DNA of 64,000 nt. Origin: Dechloromonas sp. GTDB lineage: Bacteria; Pseudomonadota; Gammaproteobacteria; Burkholderiales; Rhodocyclaceae. The stretch spans positions 1 through 64,000 of the forward strand of contig JAFLDQ010000001.1 in NCBI GenBank assembly GCA_017302355.1, given 5' to 3'. Made by a program: the position numbers and the translations under genes. This document shows positions 25,384-34,268 of the stretch, piece by piece; positions within the stretch are counted from its first letter, which is position 1, and every line of letters starts with the position of its first letter. The notes beneath the pieces were generated by a model. The model searched no databases. It worked only from the letters and a program-made list of their open reading frames with translations, and had not been told where the DNA came from.

Positions 25384-28286
25384 CCTGTCACCTCATAAAC
25401 CGCGCCCGCGTCGCCACGGGCTGCCCGTTCCCTGCCGTTCCCGCTTTCTGGCGCGAGTCCCGACTCCTGAACGGTCTCCAGAGGCGCGCGCAGCGTCACG
25501 GTGGTTCCGCCTCCCGGAGAGCTTTCGACCGACAGCTTGCCCCCGACCATGCCCAATTTCCGTTCGAAGTTTGTCAGGCCGGAACCCCCGGGTTCCCCTT
25601 CCGGATCAAAGCCGGCCCCGCGGTCGCGCACGACGATCCGCAACATGTCCGGTTCCTCGCGTTGCAGGTCGAGCGTGACCTCCTGGGTTCCGCCATATTT
25701 GACCACATTCATCAGCGCCTCGCGCACCGCATTGAAGCAAAGCAGCCTGATGGTCATGCTGGCGGGTTCCGTGTCCGGGCCATGCGTCAGTTCCACCGCA
25801 AGCCCGTAATTCGACCGGAACCGGCGACCAAGAGATTCCAGCGCGGGAACCAGCCCGCGTTCGCGGATCAAGGGCGGGCTCAGTTCGATGCTGAGCGTGC
25901 GCAAGGTCTGGATGACCCGGGAAATCAGCTCGATCGTTTCTCTCACGTTCTGCAACATGAGCTGTTGCGGGCTGTGTGCTCCCAACCCGCTCAGTCCGAG
26001 GCGGACGGCGATCAGAAGCGGCTGGACGTGGTCGTGCAACAGCTCGTAGAGATGGTCGCGTTCCCGCTGTTCGGCCAGGGTTAATGCGCTGGAAAGCTCG
26101 CGCAGATTCGCCGCGCGTTCGGCGGCGACCGCCGCCAGCCGCTCATTGGCCTTCTTGAGCAACTCTTCCATCCGCCGTCGTCCAGTGATGTCCTGGGTTA
26201 TGCCGAAGCCGCCGACAACGTGTCCTTGATCGTCGAATTCAAGTTCCGCCCTTTCCCGCACCCAGAGAACCTTGTCGTCGACAAGCAGGCGGTGCTCGAT
26301 ATCGTAGGGCTTGCCTGACAGTGCGGCCTGCCACATCCGATTGACATAGGCGCGGTCGTCCGGGTGAACGCAACCAAGGAAGGTTTCGTAGGTCAGGTGC
26401 GTGCCTTCGGCAATTCGGAAGATTCGGTGCGCTTCACTGGACCATGTCATTTCATTGTTCCGGACGTCAAGGCGCCAACTGCCGATGTTGCCGACGGCCT
26501 GGGCGCGATTGAGATCATTCTCGCTGGCCCGGAGCGCCAATTCGGCGAGCTTGTAATGGGTAATGTCGTCAGAAACAATGATGATGCCGCCGATCGAGCC
26601 ATTGTCCGCCTTCCAGGGATGGACCGCCCAGCGCAACCACCTTCTGCTCCCGTCGGATCTTATCCACAGGTCCGACTCCTTTCTCGTGACGATTCCGGCC
26701 ATTCCGTCACGATGCACCTGTTTCCACGCTTCCGAAATATCCGGCCAGACCTCGTAATGGTTGCGTCCGGCCAGCGTCGCCAGACCGGCGCCATAGTCCG
26801 CCAGCCAGCGGTCGCTGGTCGCCATGTAGTCCATGTCGCGGTCGAACATGGCGATGGCGATCGGCGCCTGTTCGATCATCAGGGTCAACTGGCGCCTGCT
26901 TTCCATCAACGCCTGTTCGGCCCTGACACGCTGCGTGACATCACGCAGAATGACGATCGATTGCTTGGCGCCGTTGACGTCGAGTTGCGAGATCGAAGCG
27001 TCGATGGGGAACTCTTCCCCATTGGCGCGCAATCCGGAAAGATTTCCGGGCCCGTTTATCCGACGGTTGGTGGCGCCGGTCAAGCTGAAAAGCCGGATCT
27101 GTTGCCCGCGACTTTCGCGGTAGCGCTGCGGAATCAGCGCATCGAGAGGTTGCCCCAGCATGTCGTCGACCTTGCGGCCGAACATCTGTTCTGCCGCGCG
27201 ATTGAAGAGCGTGATGCGATGAGCGTCATCGATCATGACGATGGCGTCCATGGCGGAGTCGATGATCCCAGACAGTTGCGCCTGGTTCTCTTGTCGTGCC
27301 TTTTCGACGTCCCAGCGGGCCAGATCGCCGGCGCGCAGTACGCTGGCCGTGCGCCAGACCAGGGCGGAGAAGAGCACGACGTAGGCAAGGGACAGCAGCG
27401 CAATCGAAAACTGCGATCCGACAGGTTCCCGATTCAGGTTTGCGACCAGCACCCAGCCAATGGCAAAAGGGGCGACGAGCGATAGCGGCAGCAGTCGGCG
27501 GGCCATCATGCCGCCGCTCGTCCTGCTCGTGATCACGGCCAGCAGGCCGTGCTGCGGTGTTGCCAGCAGCGTGGCGATATTGATGGCCAGGAACCCGGCC
27601 GCCGTGTGTAGCGCCATTGTCGAGTAGGCGCCGATTCCATAAAGTGCGTCGACCCCGTATGCATAGCCGAGGATGGCCAGGATGCCGATCATGGCGCCCG
27701 ACAACGCGGCGGCCTGAAGGAGAAAAATACGCCGGCGATGGCCGAGGCAGGCGAGCGCCAGCCCGGTGACGGAGAACGCGGTTGCCGTCGCCAGGGACAT
27801 GCGCGCCGGGGCTTCGTTTCCGGACGATCCGGCAGGAAACGCGAACAGGAGTTCGTCGATGCCGAAATCGACCTTCCAGACATATTCGCCGACGCTCAGG
27901 ACTCCCAGCACGGTGACAGCCATGGCGAGGGCGGCTCCGGCCAGTCGCAATCCGGTGTTGACCGCGGATCGGCCAACCAGGAACAGTGCGATCCCCGAGC
28001 ACAGAAAACCGAGAGCCGTGTTGGGTTTCATGGTCGCCCATCCCGGCAACACGCTCTTCAGGATGCCGATGTCCAGTTTCCAGCCGGCCAGAACCACCGC
28101 ACCGAGGCAGGCGACAGCGAGGGCGCCGGATCGGGCAAGGCGTCCATACAGCCTGATCAGGGAAGGGTTGCTATCGGAGTCACCCATTTGGGGTTTCAAC
28201 TGCCTGCATGCGATATCGGACGACCGGGCGTTGCTTGGCCAACGATCCGTCATGGCGGTTCCCATCGTCCGGGGTGTCTGGGTCAA
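25380..28286 (-). CDS. Multi-PAS membrane histidine kinase
   Basis: This sensor kinase of up to 968 residues has an N-terminal block of about eight membrane helices (residues ~45-310) and then three PAS/PAC domains (~340-460, ~465-590, ~600-720). A HisKA_3 dimerisation domain with phosphoacceptor in LYELLHDHVQPLL and a GHKL ATPase domain (VVRDRGAGFDPEGEPGGSGL) follow. This is the NarX/DegS-like architecture that pairs with NarL-type regulators, and the partner gene follows directly. Later starts at 28253 or 28187 are possible. The signal is unknown; PAS domains suggest redox, oxygen or small ligands. Confidence 0.9.
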   Translation of the reverse strand: MTQTPRTMGTAMTDRWPSNARSSDIACRQLKPQMGDSDSNPSLIRLYGRLARSGALAVACLGAVVLAGWKLDIGILKSVLPGWATMKPNTALGFLCSGIALFLVGRSAVNTGLRLAGAALAMAVTVLGVLSVGEYVWKVDFGIDELLFAFPAGSSGNEAPARMSLATATAFSVTGLALACLGHRRRIFLLQAAALSGAMIGILAILGYAYGVDALYGIGAYSTMALHTAAGFLAINIATLLATPQHGLLAVITSRTSGGMMARRLLPLSLVAPFAIGWVLVANLNREPVGSQFSIALLSLAYVVLFSALVWRTASVLRAGDLARWDVEKARQENQAQLSGIIDSAMDAIVMIDDAHRITLFNRAAEQMFGRKVDDMLGQPLDALIPQRYRESRGQQIRLFSLTGATNRRINGPGNLSGLRANGEEFPIDASISQLDVNGAKQSIVILRDVTQRVRAEQALMESRRQLTLMIEQAPIAIAMFDRDMDYMATSDRWLADYGAGLATLAGRNHYEVWPDISEAWKQVHRDGMAGIVTRKESDLWIRSDGSRRWLRWAVHPWKADNGSIGGIIIVSDDITHYKLAELALRASENDLNRAQAVGNIGSWRLDVRNNEMTWSSEAHRIFRIAEGTHLTYETFLGCVHPDDRAYVNRMWQAALSGKPYDIEHRLLVDDKVLWVRERAELEFDDQGHVVGGFGITQDITGRRRMEELLKKANERLAAVAAERAANLRELSSALTLAEQRERDHLYELLHDHVQPLLIAVRLGLSGLGAHSPQQLMLQNVRETIELISRVIQTLRTLSIELSPPLIRERGLVPALESLGRRFRSNYGLAVELTHGPDTEPASMTIRLLCFNAVREALMNVVKYGGTQEVTLDLQREEPDMLRIVVRDRGAGFDPEGEPGGSGLTNFERKLGMVGGKLSVESSPGGGTTVTLRAPLETVQESGLAPESGNGRERAARGDAGAVYEVTG

Positions 28287-28519
28287 TCACGATACGTTTC
28301 ACAGCTGAGCCATTCGAAACGAACAAGCGGTTTGCCCATTCAAGGGACATATCGTTCAGACGATAGCAGAAGACAGCCTGCTTCGACATCAGGCTTCCCT
28401 GACAGCAGGGGTCATGGATGCCTACAGGGAAGAATGCGGCCAAGGGAGACGGAGGCGTTGGCCCGGCGCCTTCACGCTACCTTCCTGGCGCGAGGTTAGC
28501 CTGCGCTGAACGCCGGATG

Positions 28520-29239
28520 TCACGCCTTGACGTGTAACCCGCACTCCTTGGATTCCGGCGTTTCCCACCACCAGCGGCCGGAACGGATGTCTTCGCCGGG
28601 CGAGATGGCGCGCGTGCACGGGGCGCAGCCGATGCTCGGGTAGAACTTGTCGTGCAGCGCGTTGTAGGGCACGGCGTTCTGCTTGATGTAGGTCCAGACT
28701 TCCTTCTCGCTCCACTCGGCGAGCGGGTTGAACTTCTCCAGGCCGTTGCCGGCGTCGTACTCGCGAATCGGCAGGCCGTCGCGGGTGGCGGCCTGCCGGG
28801 CGCGCAGGCCGGTGATCCAGGCGCGCTTGCCGGCCAGCGCGCGCTGCAGCGGTTCGACCTTGCGCATGTGGCAGCAGGCCTTGCGCAGGTCGACCGACTC
28901 GTAGAAGGCGTTGATGCCGTGGCTGCGGACGTAGTCTTCCACGGTCGACGCCTGCGGGAAGAAGATTTTCAGCTTGAGGCCGTAGTGCTGCCGGACGCCG
29001 GCCATCAGGTCGTAGGTTTCGAGGGGCAGGCGGCCGGTGTCGAGGCTGAAGATCTCGATCGCCAGGCCGGACTTGACGATCAGGTCGGTCAGCACCATGT
29101 CCTCGGCGCCCAGGCTGTTGGCGAAGGCGGCTGGGGTGAAGTCGCGGGCGATGCCGGCGAGCAGCGCCCTGGCCGTCAAGGTCCGGGTTGCGACGCTGGC
29201 CGACAGCTCCGGGGTGACGGTGAGGAGGCCCGATGTCAT
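28520..29239 (-). CDS. cysH: Assimilatory APS/PAPS reductase
   Basis: The 239-residue enzyme reduces activated sulfate to sulfite. It has the iron-sulfur cysteines of the APS-reductase branch, CC at 122-123 and CxxC at 205-208 (IGCAPCTR), and the catalytic C-terminal ECGLH (Cys233). The 4Fe-4S pattern suggests it prefers adenosine phosphosulfate. The start at 29239 is 4 bases after the DUF934 stop. It is the third gene of a sulfite reductase-DUF934-cysH operon. Confidence 0.93.
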   Translation of the reverse strand: MTSGLLTVTPELSASVATRTLTARALLAGIARDFTPAAFANSLGAEDMVLTDLIVKSGLAIEIFSLDTGRLPLETYDLMAGVRQHYGLKLKIFFPQASTVEDYVRSHGINAFYESVDLRKACCHMRKVEPLQRALAGKRAWITGLRARQAATRDGLPIREYDAGNGLEKFNPLAEWSEKEVWTYIKQNAVPYNALHDKFYPSIGCAPCTRAISPGEDIRSGRWWWETPESKECGLHVKA

Positions 29240-29243
29240 CGCT

Positions 29244-29759
29244 TCAGGCGGTGCGCCGGCGAAAATGCGGTTGCGGCTGGCTGGTCGAGGTCTGGTAGTG
29301 GTCACTGAACGTCGAAAAGCCGTGCTCGAGCGCGTGGATCGCGTCCTTGTCGCCCTTGAGGGCGTAGGCGTCGAAGCCGACCCGCCGCATGTAGAAGAGC
29401 TGGTCGTGCAGGACGTCGCCGACCGCGCGCAGTTCCCCCTGGTAGTGGTAGCGCTGGCGCAGCAGGCTGGCGCTGGAGTAGCCGCGGCCATCGACGAATT
29501 TCGGGAAGTTGACGGCGATCACGATGAAGTAGTCGAGGTCGGATGCGATGTCCTCGACGCGCTCGTCGGGTTGCAGCAGCAGGCCGATCCGCTTGTGGGT
29601 GGCGATGATCTCGTCCTTGCGCGCGCGCCAGACGGCGAACGGGAAGATGACGTCGCCGGGCGGCAGGGCAACCGCCTCCGGCGTTTCGCCTTCGGCCAGT
29701 TCGAGGGTCTTCCAGGGGTCGACCGCAACCGTCTGGCGAGTGATCAGTTGGGCCATCAT
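29244..29759 (-). CDS. DUF934 family protein of the sulfur assimilation operon
   Basis: The 171-residue protein matches the DUF934 pattern (VNFPKFVDGRGYSSASLLRQ, GELRAVGDVLHDQLFYMRRV, near the C-terminus ALKGDKDAIHAL). Members are always found with sulfite reductase and cysH and are thought to help sulfite reduction, but the biochemical role is not established. It overlaps the sulfite reductase stop by 4 bases. Confidence 0.88.
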   Translation of the reverse strand: MMAQLITRQTVAVDPWKTLELAEGETPEAVALPPGDVIFPFAVWRARKDEIIATHKRIGLLLQPDERVEDIASDLDYFIVIAVNFPKFVDGRGYSSASLLRQRYHYQGELRAVGDVLHDQLFYMRRVGFDAYALKGDKDAIHALEHGFSTFSDHYQTSTSQPQPHFRRRTA

Positions 29760-31429
29760 GCGGCCTCCAGTTCGGCGGCCCGGGCCTGGCCATGGGCGCG
29801 GCCTTCGTAAACGCGGTTCTTGAACGGGTCGATGCCGATGCGATCGAAGGTGTCGAGGAAGCGCTCGTCGGCGTGGCGGTTCTCGATGTACACCTTGATG
29901 ATCTTGTCGACGACGTCGGGCATTTCGCCGGCCGAGAACGACGGACCGATGACCTTGCCGAGTCTGGCGTCGTTGCCCTGGTGGCCGCCGAGCGTGACCT
30001 GGTAGAACTCGGCGTCGTTCTTGTCGACGCCGAGCACGCCGATGTGGCCAACGTGGTGGTGGCCGCAGGCGTTCATGCAGCCGGAGATGTTGAGGTCGAT
30101 CTCGCCGATGTCGAACAGGTAGTCGAGGTCGTCGAAACGGGCCTGGATGGCGTTGGCGATGGGGATCGACTTGGCGTTGGCGAGGTCGCAGAAATCGCCG
30201 CCGGGGCAGCAGACGATGCCGGTCAGCAGGCCGATGTTGGGGGTGGCGAGGCCGGCGGCTTTCGCCTGTTGCCAGACTTCGTACAGGTCGGCCTGCCGGA
30301 CGTCGGCGAGGATGATGTTCTGCTCGTGGCTGACGCGCAGTTCGCCGAAGCTGTAGCGGTCGGCGAGGCCGGCGACGACTTCCATCTGCGCGGAGGTGAT
30401 GTCGCCCGGGGCGACGCCGTGCGGCTTCAGCGACAGCGTGACGGCGGCGTAGCCGGGGATCCTGTGCGGGCGGGTGTTGCGGTCGACCCATCTGCGGAAG
30501 GCTTTTTCGGCGGGCAGTTCGACCGCCGCCTGCGGCGCGCAGGCCGGCGTCGTGAAGTGGGCGGCGACCCGATCCAGTTCGGTCTGCGTCAGGGTGCCCG
30601 GGCCGTCCTTGAGATGCGCCCAGTCGGCTTCGACCAGCCTGGCGAACTCCTCGACGCCGAGCGCCTGAACGAGAATCTTGATGCGCGCCTTGTAGGCGTT
30701 GTCGCGCCGGCCGAACCGGTTATAGACGCGCAGGATGGCTTCGCAATAGGTGAGGATGTGCCGCCAGGGCAGGAATTCGCAGACGATCCGGCCGCGGATC
30801 GGCGTCCGCCCGAGGCCGCCGCCGACGATGACGCGGAAGCCGGCCTCGCCATCCTGCTCCTGCAGGTGCAGGCCGATGTCGTGGAACCAGGTGACGGCGC
30901 GGTCCTCGCGGGCGCCGGAGATGGCGATCTTGAACTTGCGCGGCAGGAAGGCGAATTCCGGGTGGAAGGTGCTCCACTGACGGATGATCTCGGCCAGCGG
31001 GCGCGGGTCGATGACTTCGTCGGCGGCGACGCCGGCGAACGGGTCGGTGGTGACGTTGCGGATGCAGTTGCCGGAGGTCTGGATGGCGTGCATCTCGACC
31101 TCGGCCAGGTGCGCCAGCATGTCGGGCACGTCGTCGATCTTCGGCCAGTTGAGCTGCAGGTTGTGGCGCGTCGTGAAATGGCCGTAGCCGCGGTCGTAGG
31201 TGCGGGCGAGGAAGGCCAGCTTGCGCAGCTGGGTGGAGTTCAGCATGCCGTAGGGCACGGCGATGCGGAACATCGGCGCGTGGCGCTGCACGTAGATGCC
31301 GTTCTGCAGGCGCAGCGGGCGGAATTCGTCGTCGGTCAGCTCGCCCGACTTCCAGCGGCGGACCTGGTCGCGGAACTGCGCGACGCGCTCGTTGACGAGC
31401 TGGCGGTCGATGGCATCGTATTTGTACAT
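29756..31429 (-). CDS. cysI: Siroheme nitrite/sulfite reductase hemoprotein subunit
   Basis: The 557-residue enzyme reduces sulfite to sulfide in cysteine synthesis. The siroheme-4Fe-4S ligands are seen as CCPGGDFC (about residue 420) and SGCMNACGHH (about residue 460), and two ferredoxin-like half domains precede each siroheme domain. GAGGAA lies 6 bases upstream of the ATG. It leads an operon with DUF934 and cysH, divergent from a CysB regulator, which supports sulfite rather than nitrite as substrate. Confidence 0.9.
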   Translation of the reverse strand: MYKYDAIDRQLVNERVAQFRDQVRRWKSGELTDDEFRPLRLQNGIYVQRHAPMFRIAVPYGMLNSTQLRKLAFLARTYDRGYGHFTTRHNLQLNWPKIDDVPDMLAHLAEVEMHAIQTSGNCIRNVTTDPFAGVAADEVIDPRPLAEIIRQWSTFHPEFAFLPRKFKIAISGAREDRAVTWFHDIGLHLQEQDGEAGFRVIVGGGLGRTPIRGRIVCEFLPWRHILTYCEAILRVYNRFGRRDNAYKARIKILVQALGVEEFARLVEADWAHLKDGPGTLTQTELDRVAAHFTTPACAPQAAVELPAEKAFRRWVDRNTRPHRIPGYAAVTLSLKPHGVAPGDITSAQMEVVAGLADRYSFGELRVSHEQNIILADVRQADLYEVWQQAKAAGLATPNIGLLTGIVCCPGGDFCDLANAKSIPIANAIQARFDDLDYLFDIGEIDLNISGCMNACGHHHVGHIGVLGVDKNDAEFYQVTLGGHQGNDARLGKVIGPSFSAGEMPDVVDKIIKVYIENRHADERFLDTFDRIGIDPFKNRVYEGRAHGQARAAELEAA

Positions 31430-31438
31430 CGGACTTCC

Positions 31439-31627
31439 TCAAGCAAAGACCAGCTTGCCGCCGATCGGAACGAGCATGGGCGCCAGCAGGCGGCGCAGGA
31501 TGTCGTCCGGCGCCGTGGCGGAGCCGTGGCTGGCGAGCCGGATGCCGGTGAGACGACGGCGCCGACGGCGGAAAAGGGGGTGAAGGCGATCCATGGCGTG
31601 CATCGTAGCAGCCAAGGATTGAATCAA
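31439..31627 (-). CDS. Possible short leader ORF before the sulfite reductase gene
   Basis: A 62-codon frame (product rich in Arg, ending LVPIGGKLVFA) stops so that its TGA abuts the GAGGAA ribosome binding site of the next gene. It could be a coupled leader peptide, or chance. No family is recognised and no strong own binding site is visible. Confidence 0.25.
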   Translation of the reverse strand: MIQSLAATMHAMDRLHPLFRRRRRRLTGIRLASHGSATAPDDILRRLLAPMLVPIGGKLVFA

Positions 31628-31649
31628 GAAGAATATCGGGTTAGATTGT

Positions 31650-31655
31650 TATAAT
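31650..31655 (+). promoter_or_regulatory. -10 element upstream of the CysB-family gene
   Basis: A perfect TATAAT lies 21 bases before the ATG at 31677, in an AT-rich pocket of the divergent cysI/cysB control region. The -35 region at the expected distance (around 31627-31633) is poor, as expected for an activator-assisted or weakly expressed promoter. Confidence 0.5.
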
Positions 31656-31676
31656 ATTTCGTTATTTGGGGCGATC

Positions 31677-32618
31677 ATGAAACTCCAGCAACTGCGTTAC
31701 ATTGTCGAAATCCAGCGCCAGGGTCTGAATGTTTCGGAGGCGGCCGAGGCTCTGTATACGTCGCAACCGGGCATTTCCAAGCAGGTCAAGCTGCTCGAGG
31801 AGGAACTGGGGGTGACGATCTTCGAGCGCAGCGGCAAGCGCTTCAGCGGCCTGACCGAGCCGGGCAAGGCGGTGCTGGCGATCGCCGAGCGCATCCTGCG
31901 CGAAGCCGACAATCTCAAGCGGGCCAGCTCGGAGTTCGCCAGCGGAGCGACCGGGCGCCTGGTGCTGGCGGCCACCCATACCCAGGCGCGCTACGCGCTG
32001 CCGGTCGTCGTGCGCGACTTTGTCGCGCGGCATCCGACGATCAAGCTCGAAATGCACCAGGGCAGTCCGACGCAGATCGCCGAATGGGTGGTCGCCGGCG
32101 AAGCCGATATCGGCATCGCCACCGAGGCGCTCGACCAGTATCCGCAGCTGATCACGATGCCGGTCCGCCAGTGGAGCCATTGCGTGATCGCGCCGGAGGG
32201 CCATCCCGTTCTCGCGTCGCTTCCGCTGGCGCTCGATGAACTCGCGCGCTGGCCGCTGATTACCTACGATACCGCCTTTACCGGCCGCTCGCGCATCAAC
32301 CGCGCCTTCGAGCGCATCGGTGCGGCGCCGAACGTCACGCTCACCGCGCTCGACGCCGACGTGATCAAGACCTATGTCAGCCTCGGCCTGGGCCTAGGCA
32401 TCATTTCGGCGCTGGCGTTCGACGCGCAGCGCGATGCCGGGCTGGTGGCGGTAGATGCTTCCCACCTGTTCGAATCCAACACCACCCGCCTCGCCCTGCG
32501 CCGCGGCACCTACCTGCGGCGCCACGACTACGACCTGATCGCGCTATTCGCCCCGCACCTCTCGCGGCATGTCGTGGACATGGCGATGCAGGGCGGCGGC
32601 GCCGAATATCAGTTGTAG
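31677..32618 (+). CDS. cysB: CysB-family LysR-type regulator
   Basis: The 313-residue protein has an N-terminal winged helix-turn-helix (residues 1-60, ALYTSQPGISKQVKLLEEELG) and a periplasmic-binding-like effector domain typical of CysB/Cbl (ATHTQARYALPVVVRDFVARHP). Such regulators sense O-acetylserine or related compounds and activate sulfur assimilation genes. It is divergent from the sulfite reductase operon, its likely target. Its last 10 bases overlap the convergent nosD-like gene. Confidence 0.9.
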   Translation: MKLQQLRYIVEIQRQGLNVSEAAEALYTSQPGISKQVKLLEEELGVTIFERSGKRFSGLTEPGKAVLAIAERILREADNLKRASSEFASGATGRLVLAATHTQARYALPVVVRDFVARHPTIKLEMHQGSPTQIAEWVVAGEADIGIATEALDQYPQLITMPVRQWSHCVIAPEGHPVLASLPLALDELARWPLITYDTAFTGRSRINRAFERIGAAPNVTLTALDADVIKTYVSLGLGLGIISALAFDAQRDAGLVAVDASHLFESNTTRLALRRGTYLRRHDYDLIALFAPHLSRHVVDMAMQGGGAEYQL

Positions 32619-33850
32619 GTTCCGGCCGGCTGCATCGGGCGGCGCGGGGCCATGCGCGGCGCCGGGTCGCGCAGGATCAGCACGGGCACCGAGAACGGCG
32701 CCAGGCGCTCGAGGAAGTCGAGCAGTTCGAGGACCGGCGAGTTGCGGAAGAAGCGCGCCGCCGGCGTTTCGATCCAGATGCGGTCGGCGTAGGCGAGCAG
32801 CTCGTGGGGTCGGTCGCCGAAGCCGTCGCGGTCGCGGTCGAAGCCTTCGTACTCATCCCAGTAGTTGCCCAGCCAGGTGTCGTTCAGCGGGTCGCCGTCG
32901 CCGATGACGACCACCGGCCACAGGTTGCTGCGGAAAGTGTTGCCGATGGCGATGTGGCCGCCCCTGACGCCGTAGAAATAAATGCCGGTGATGTTGTGGG
33001 CGACCAGGTTGTCGAGGAAGACGATGCGGTTGAGCGGGTCCAGCGGCGAATCGGCCATGATGCCGTGCGCGCAATGGACGATCTCGTTGCCGATGACCAG
33101 CGCCGCCGAGGTCTCCTTGAGCGCGATGCCGGCGCCCGAGGCGTCCATGGCGTGCACGATGCGGTTGTCGCGGATGGTCAGGCCGTCGGAATTGAGGGCG
33201 ATGATGCCGGTCGAGTTCCTTTCGAGCCGGTTGCGGTCGACCAGGCTGCGATGGGCAAAAAGGAAGTTGAAGGCGCGCCGGCTATCGCGGATCGTGTTGC
33301 CGGTGAAGCGGTTGCGCGGCGAATTGGTCACGGTGATGTCGCGGATCTGCGCGATGTCGTTGTTCTCGATGCGGTTGCCGGCGCTGTACCAGAGGCGCAG
33401 GCCGTCGCCGCGGTCGGCGGAATCGACGGCGCGCGAGCGGATACGGTTGCCGCGCACCACGCTGTCGCCCACCTTGTGCAGCGAAATGCCGAACAGGACG
33501 TCGTCGATCACGTTGTCCTCGATCAGCAGGTGGCTGCCTTCGGCCATCAGGGCGCCGTCGAGCTGGTCGTGCGAATCGCCGCTGCCGCGCAGGGTCAGGC
33601 CGCGCAGGGTGACGTGGTCGGCCTTGACGGTGAGGACGGTGCCGTGGCCGCCGGCATCGATGACGACCTGGCCGTCGCCCTCCAGCGTCAGCGGCTTGGA
33701 AATGACCGCCGGCCCCTGGTAGGTTCCCGGCGGCAGGCGGATGCGGGCGCCCGGCAGCGCCGTGTCGAGCCAGGGCTGGAGCGGCAGGGCGGCCAACGCC
33801 GGCAGGGCGGCGGCCAGGCCGGCGATGAAGACGAGGCGGACGAAGTTCAT
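32609..33850 (-). CDS. nosD: NosD-like periplasmic right-handed beta-helix protein
   Basis: The 413-residue protein has a signal peptide (MNFVRLVFIAGLAAALPALA) and a string of beta-helix repeats of the N-x-(I/V)-x-x-N type, such as HLLIEDNVIDDVLFGISLHK. It ends with the NosD-type LNDTWLGNYWDEYEGFDRDRDGFGD and IWIETPAARFFRNSPVLELLDFLERLAPF. NosD helps load copper into nitrous-oxide reductase, but no other nos gene is here, so it may serve another maturation process. I start at 33850 because the signal peptide begins there. Confidence 0.85.
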   Translation of the reverse strand: MNFVRLVFIAGLAAALPALAALPLQPWLDTALPGARIRLPPGTYQGPAVISKPLTLEGDGQVVIDAGGHGTVLTVKADHVTLRGLTLRGSGDSHDQLDGALMAEGSHLLIEDNVIDDVLFGISLHKVGDSVVRGNRIRSRAVDSADRGDGLRLWYSAGNRIENNDIAQIRDITVTNSPRNRFTGNTIRDSRRAFNFLFAHRSLVDRNRLERNSTGIIALNSDGLTIRDNRIVHAMDASGAGIALKETSAALVIGNEIVHCAHGIMADSPLDPLNRIVFLDNLVAHNITGIYFYGVRGGHIAIGNTFRSNLWPVVVIGDGDPLNDTWLGNYWDEYEGFDRDRDGFGDRPHELLAYADRIWIETPAARFFRNSPVLELLDFLERLAPFSVPVLILRDPAPRMAPRRPMQPAGTYN

Positions 33851-33953
33851 CAGTGCCGCATTAGGCCATCGGCGCCCGATTCGGGCGTGGACCTGCGTCA
33901 AGTTTTTTGGATGTTCGCCTTGTCCGCTTGCCTGAAGGGCGTGGCGTAAACAA

Positions 33954-33979
33954 GAATGCCCGCCGGGTGGCGGGCATTC
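33954..33979 (-). terminator. Hairpin terminator separated from its gene
   Basis: A perfect 11-base-pair stem GAATGCCCGCC / GGCGGGCATTC with a 4-base loop is followed on the minus strand by TTGTTTA. It is the kind of structure expected right after the parvulin gene (34265-35068), but the inverted-repeat element at 33999-34268 now lies between them. Confidence 0.65.
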
Positions 33980-33998
33980 TCGCGGACTGCGGGGTTGC

Positions 33999-34268
33999 TT
34001 AGGGCGTGTTCACAGTAACCGGCGGGACTGCGTTTGCCGTGGCGGGATGGGCGCCAAGGCGCGAGGTGCAGGGAATGGTCGTTCCATTCCCAAGCCGAGC
34101 AACGCCGGCGACCGCCCGCCACGGCAAACCCGAAGGGCAAGGGTCTGGCGGGGCGCATTGCCGCGTTGCCGCTCGCTTGTGCAGATCACTGCACTGCGCG
34201 ACCGGCGCCTTGCACTGCCCCCCGCCAGGCCCTTGCGCAGCCCGTCGCTTACTGTGACCACGCCCTAA
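33999..34268. mobile_element. Small non-autonomous element with 20-base terminal inverted repeats (MITE-like)
   Basis: The left end TTAGGGCGTGTTCACAGTAA (33999-34018) matches the reverse complement of the right end (34249-34268) at 19 of 20 bases. The element is about 270 bases long and has no convincing gene. It is internally self-complementary: TTTGCCGTGGCGGG near 34032 pairs with CCCGCCACGGCAAA near 34116. If the element proper is GGGCGTG...CACGCCC, it is flanked by TA on both sides, like TA-targeting elements. It sits exactly at the parvulin stop codon. Confidence 0.75.

Noticed and set aside
28180..28443. An 87-codon minus-strand frame overlapping the start of the histidine kinase
   Set aside because: There is no ribosome binding site and no family pattern, and it overlaps the kinase N-terminus in another frame.
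29792..31654. A 620-codon open frame on the plus strand opposite the sulfite reductase and DUF934 genes
   Set aside because: It is the complement of well-conserved genes with siroheme motifs; its translation is a low-complexity Val/Gly/Asp/Glu-rich sequence typical of antisense frames in GC-rich DNA.
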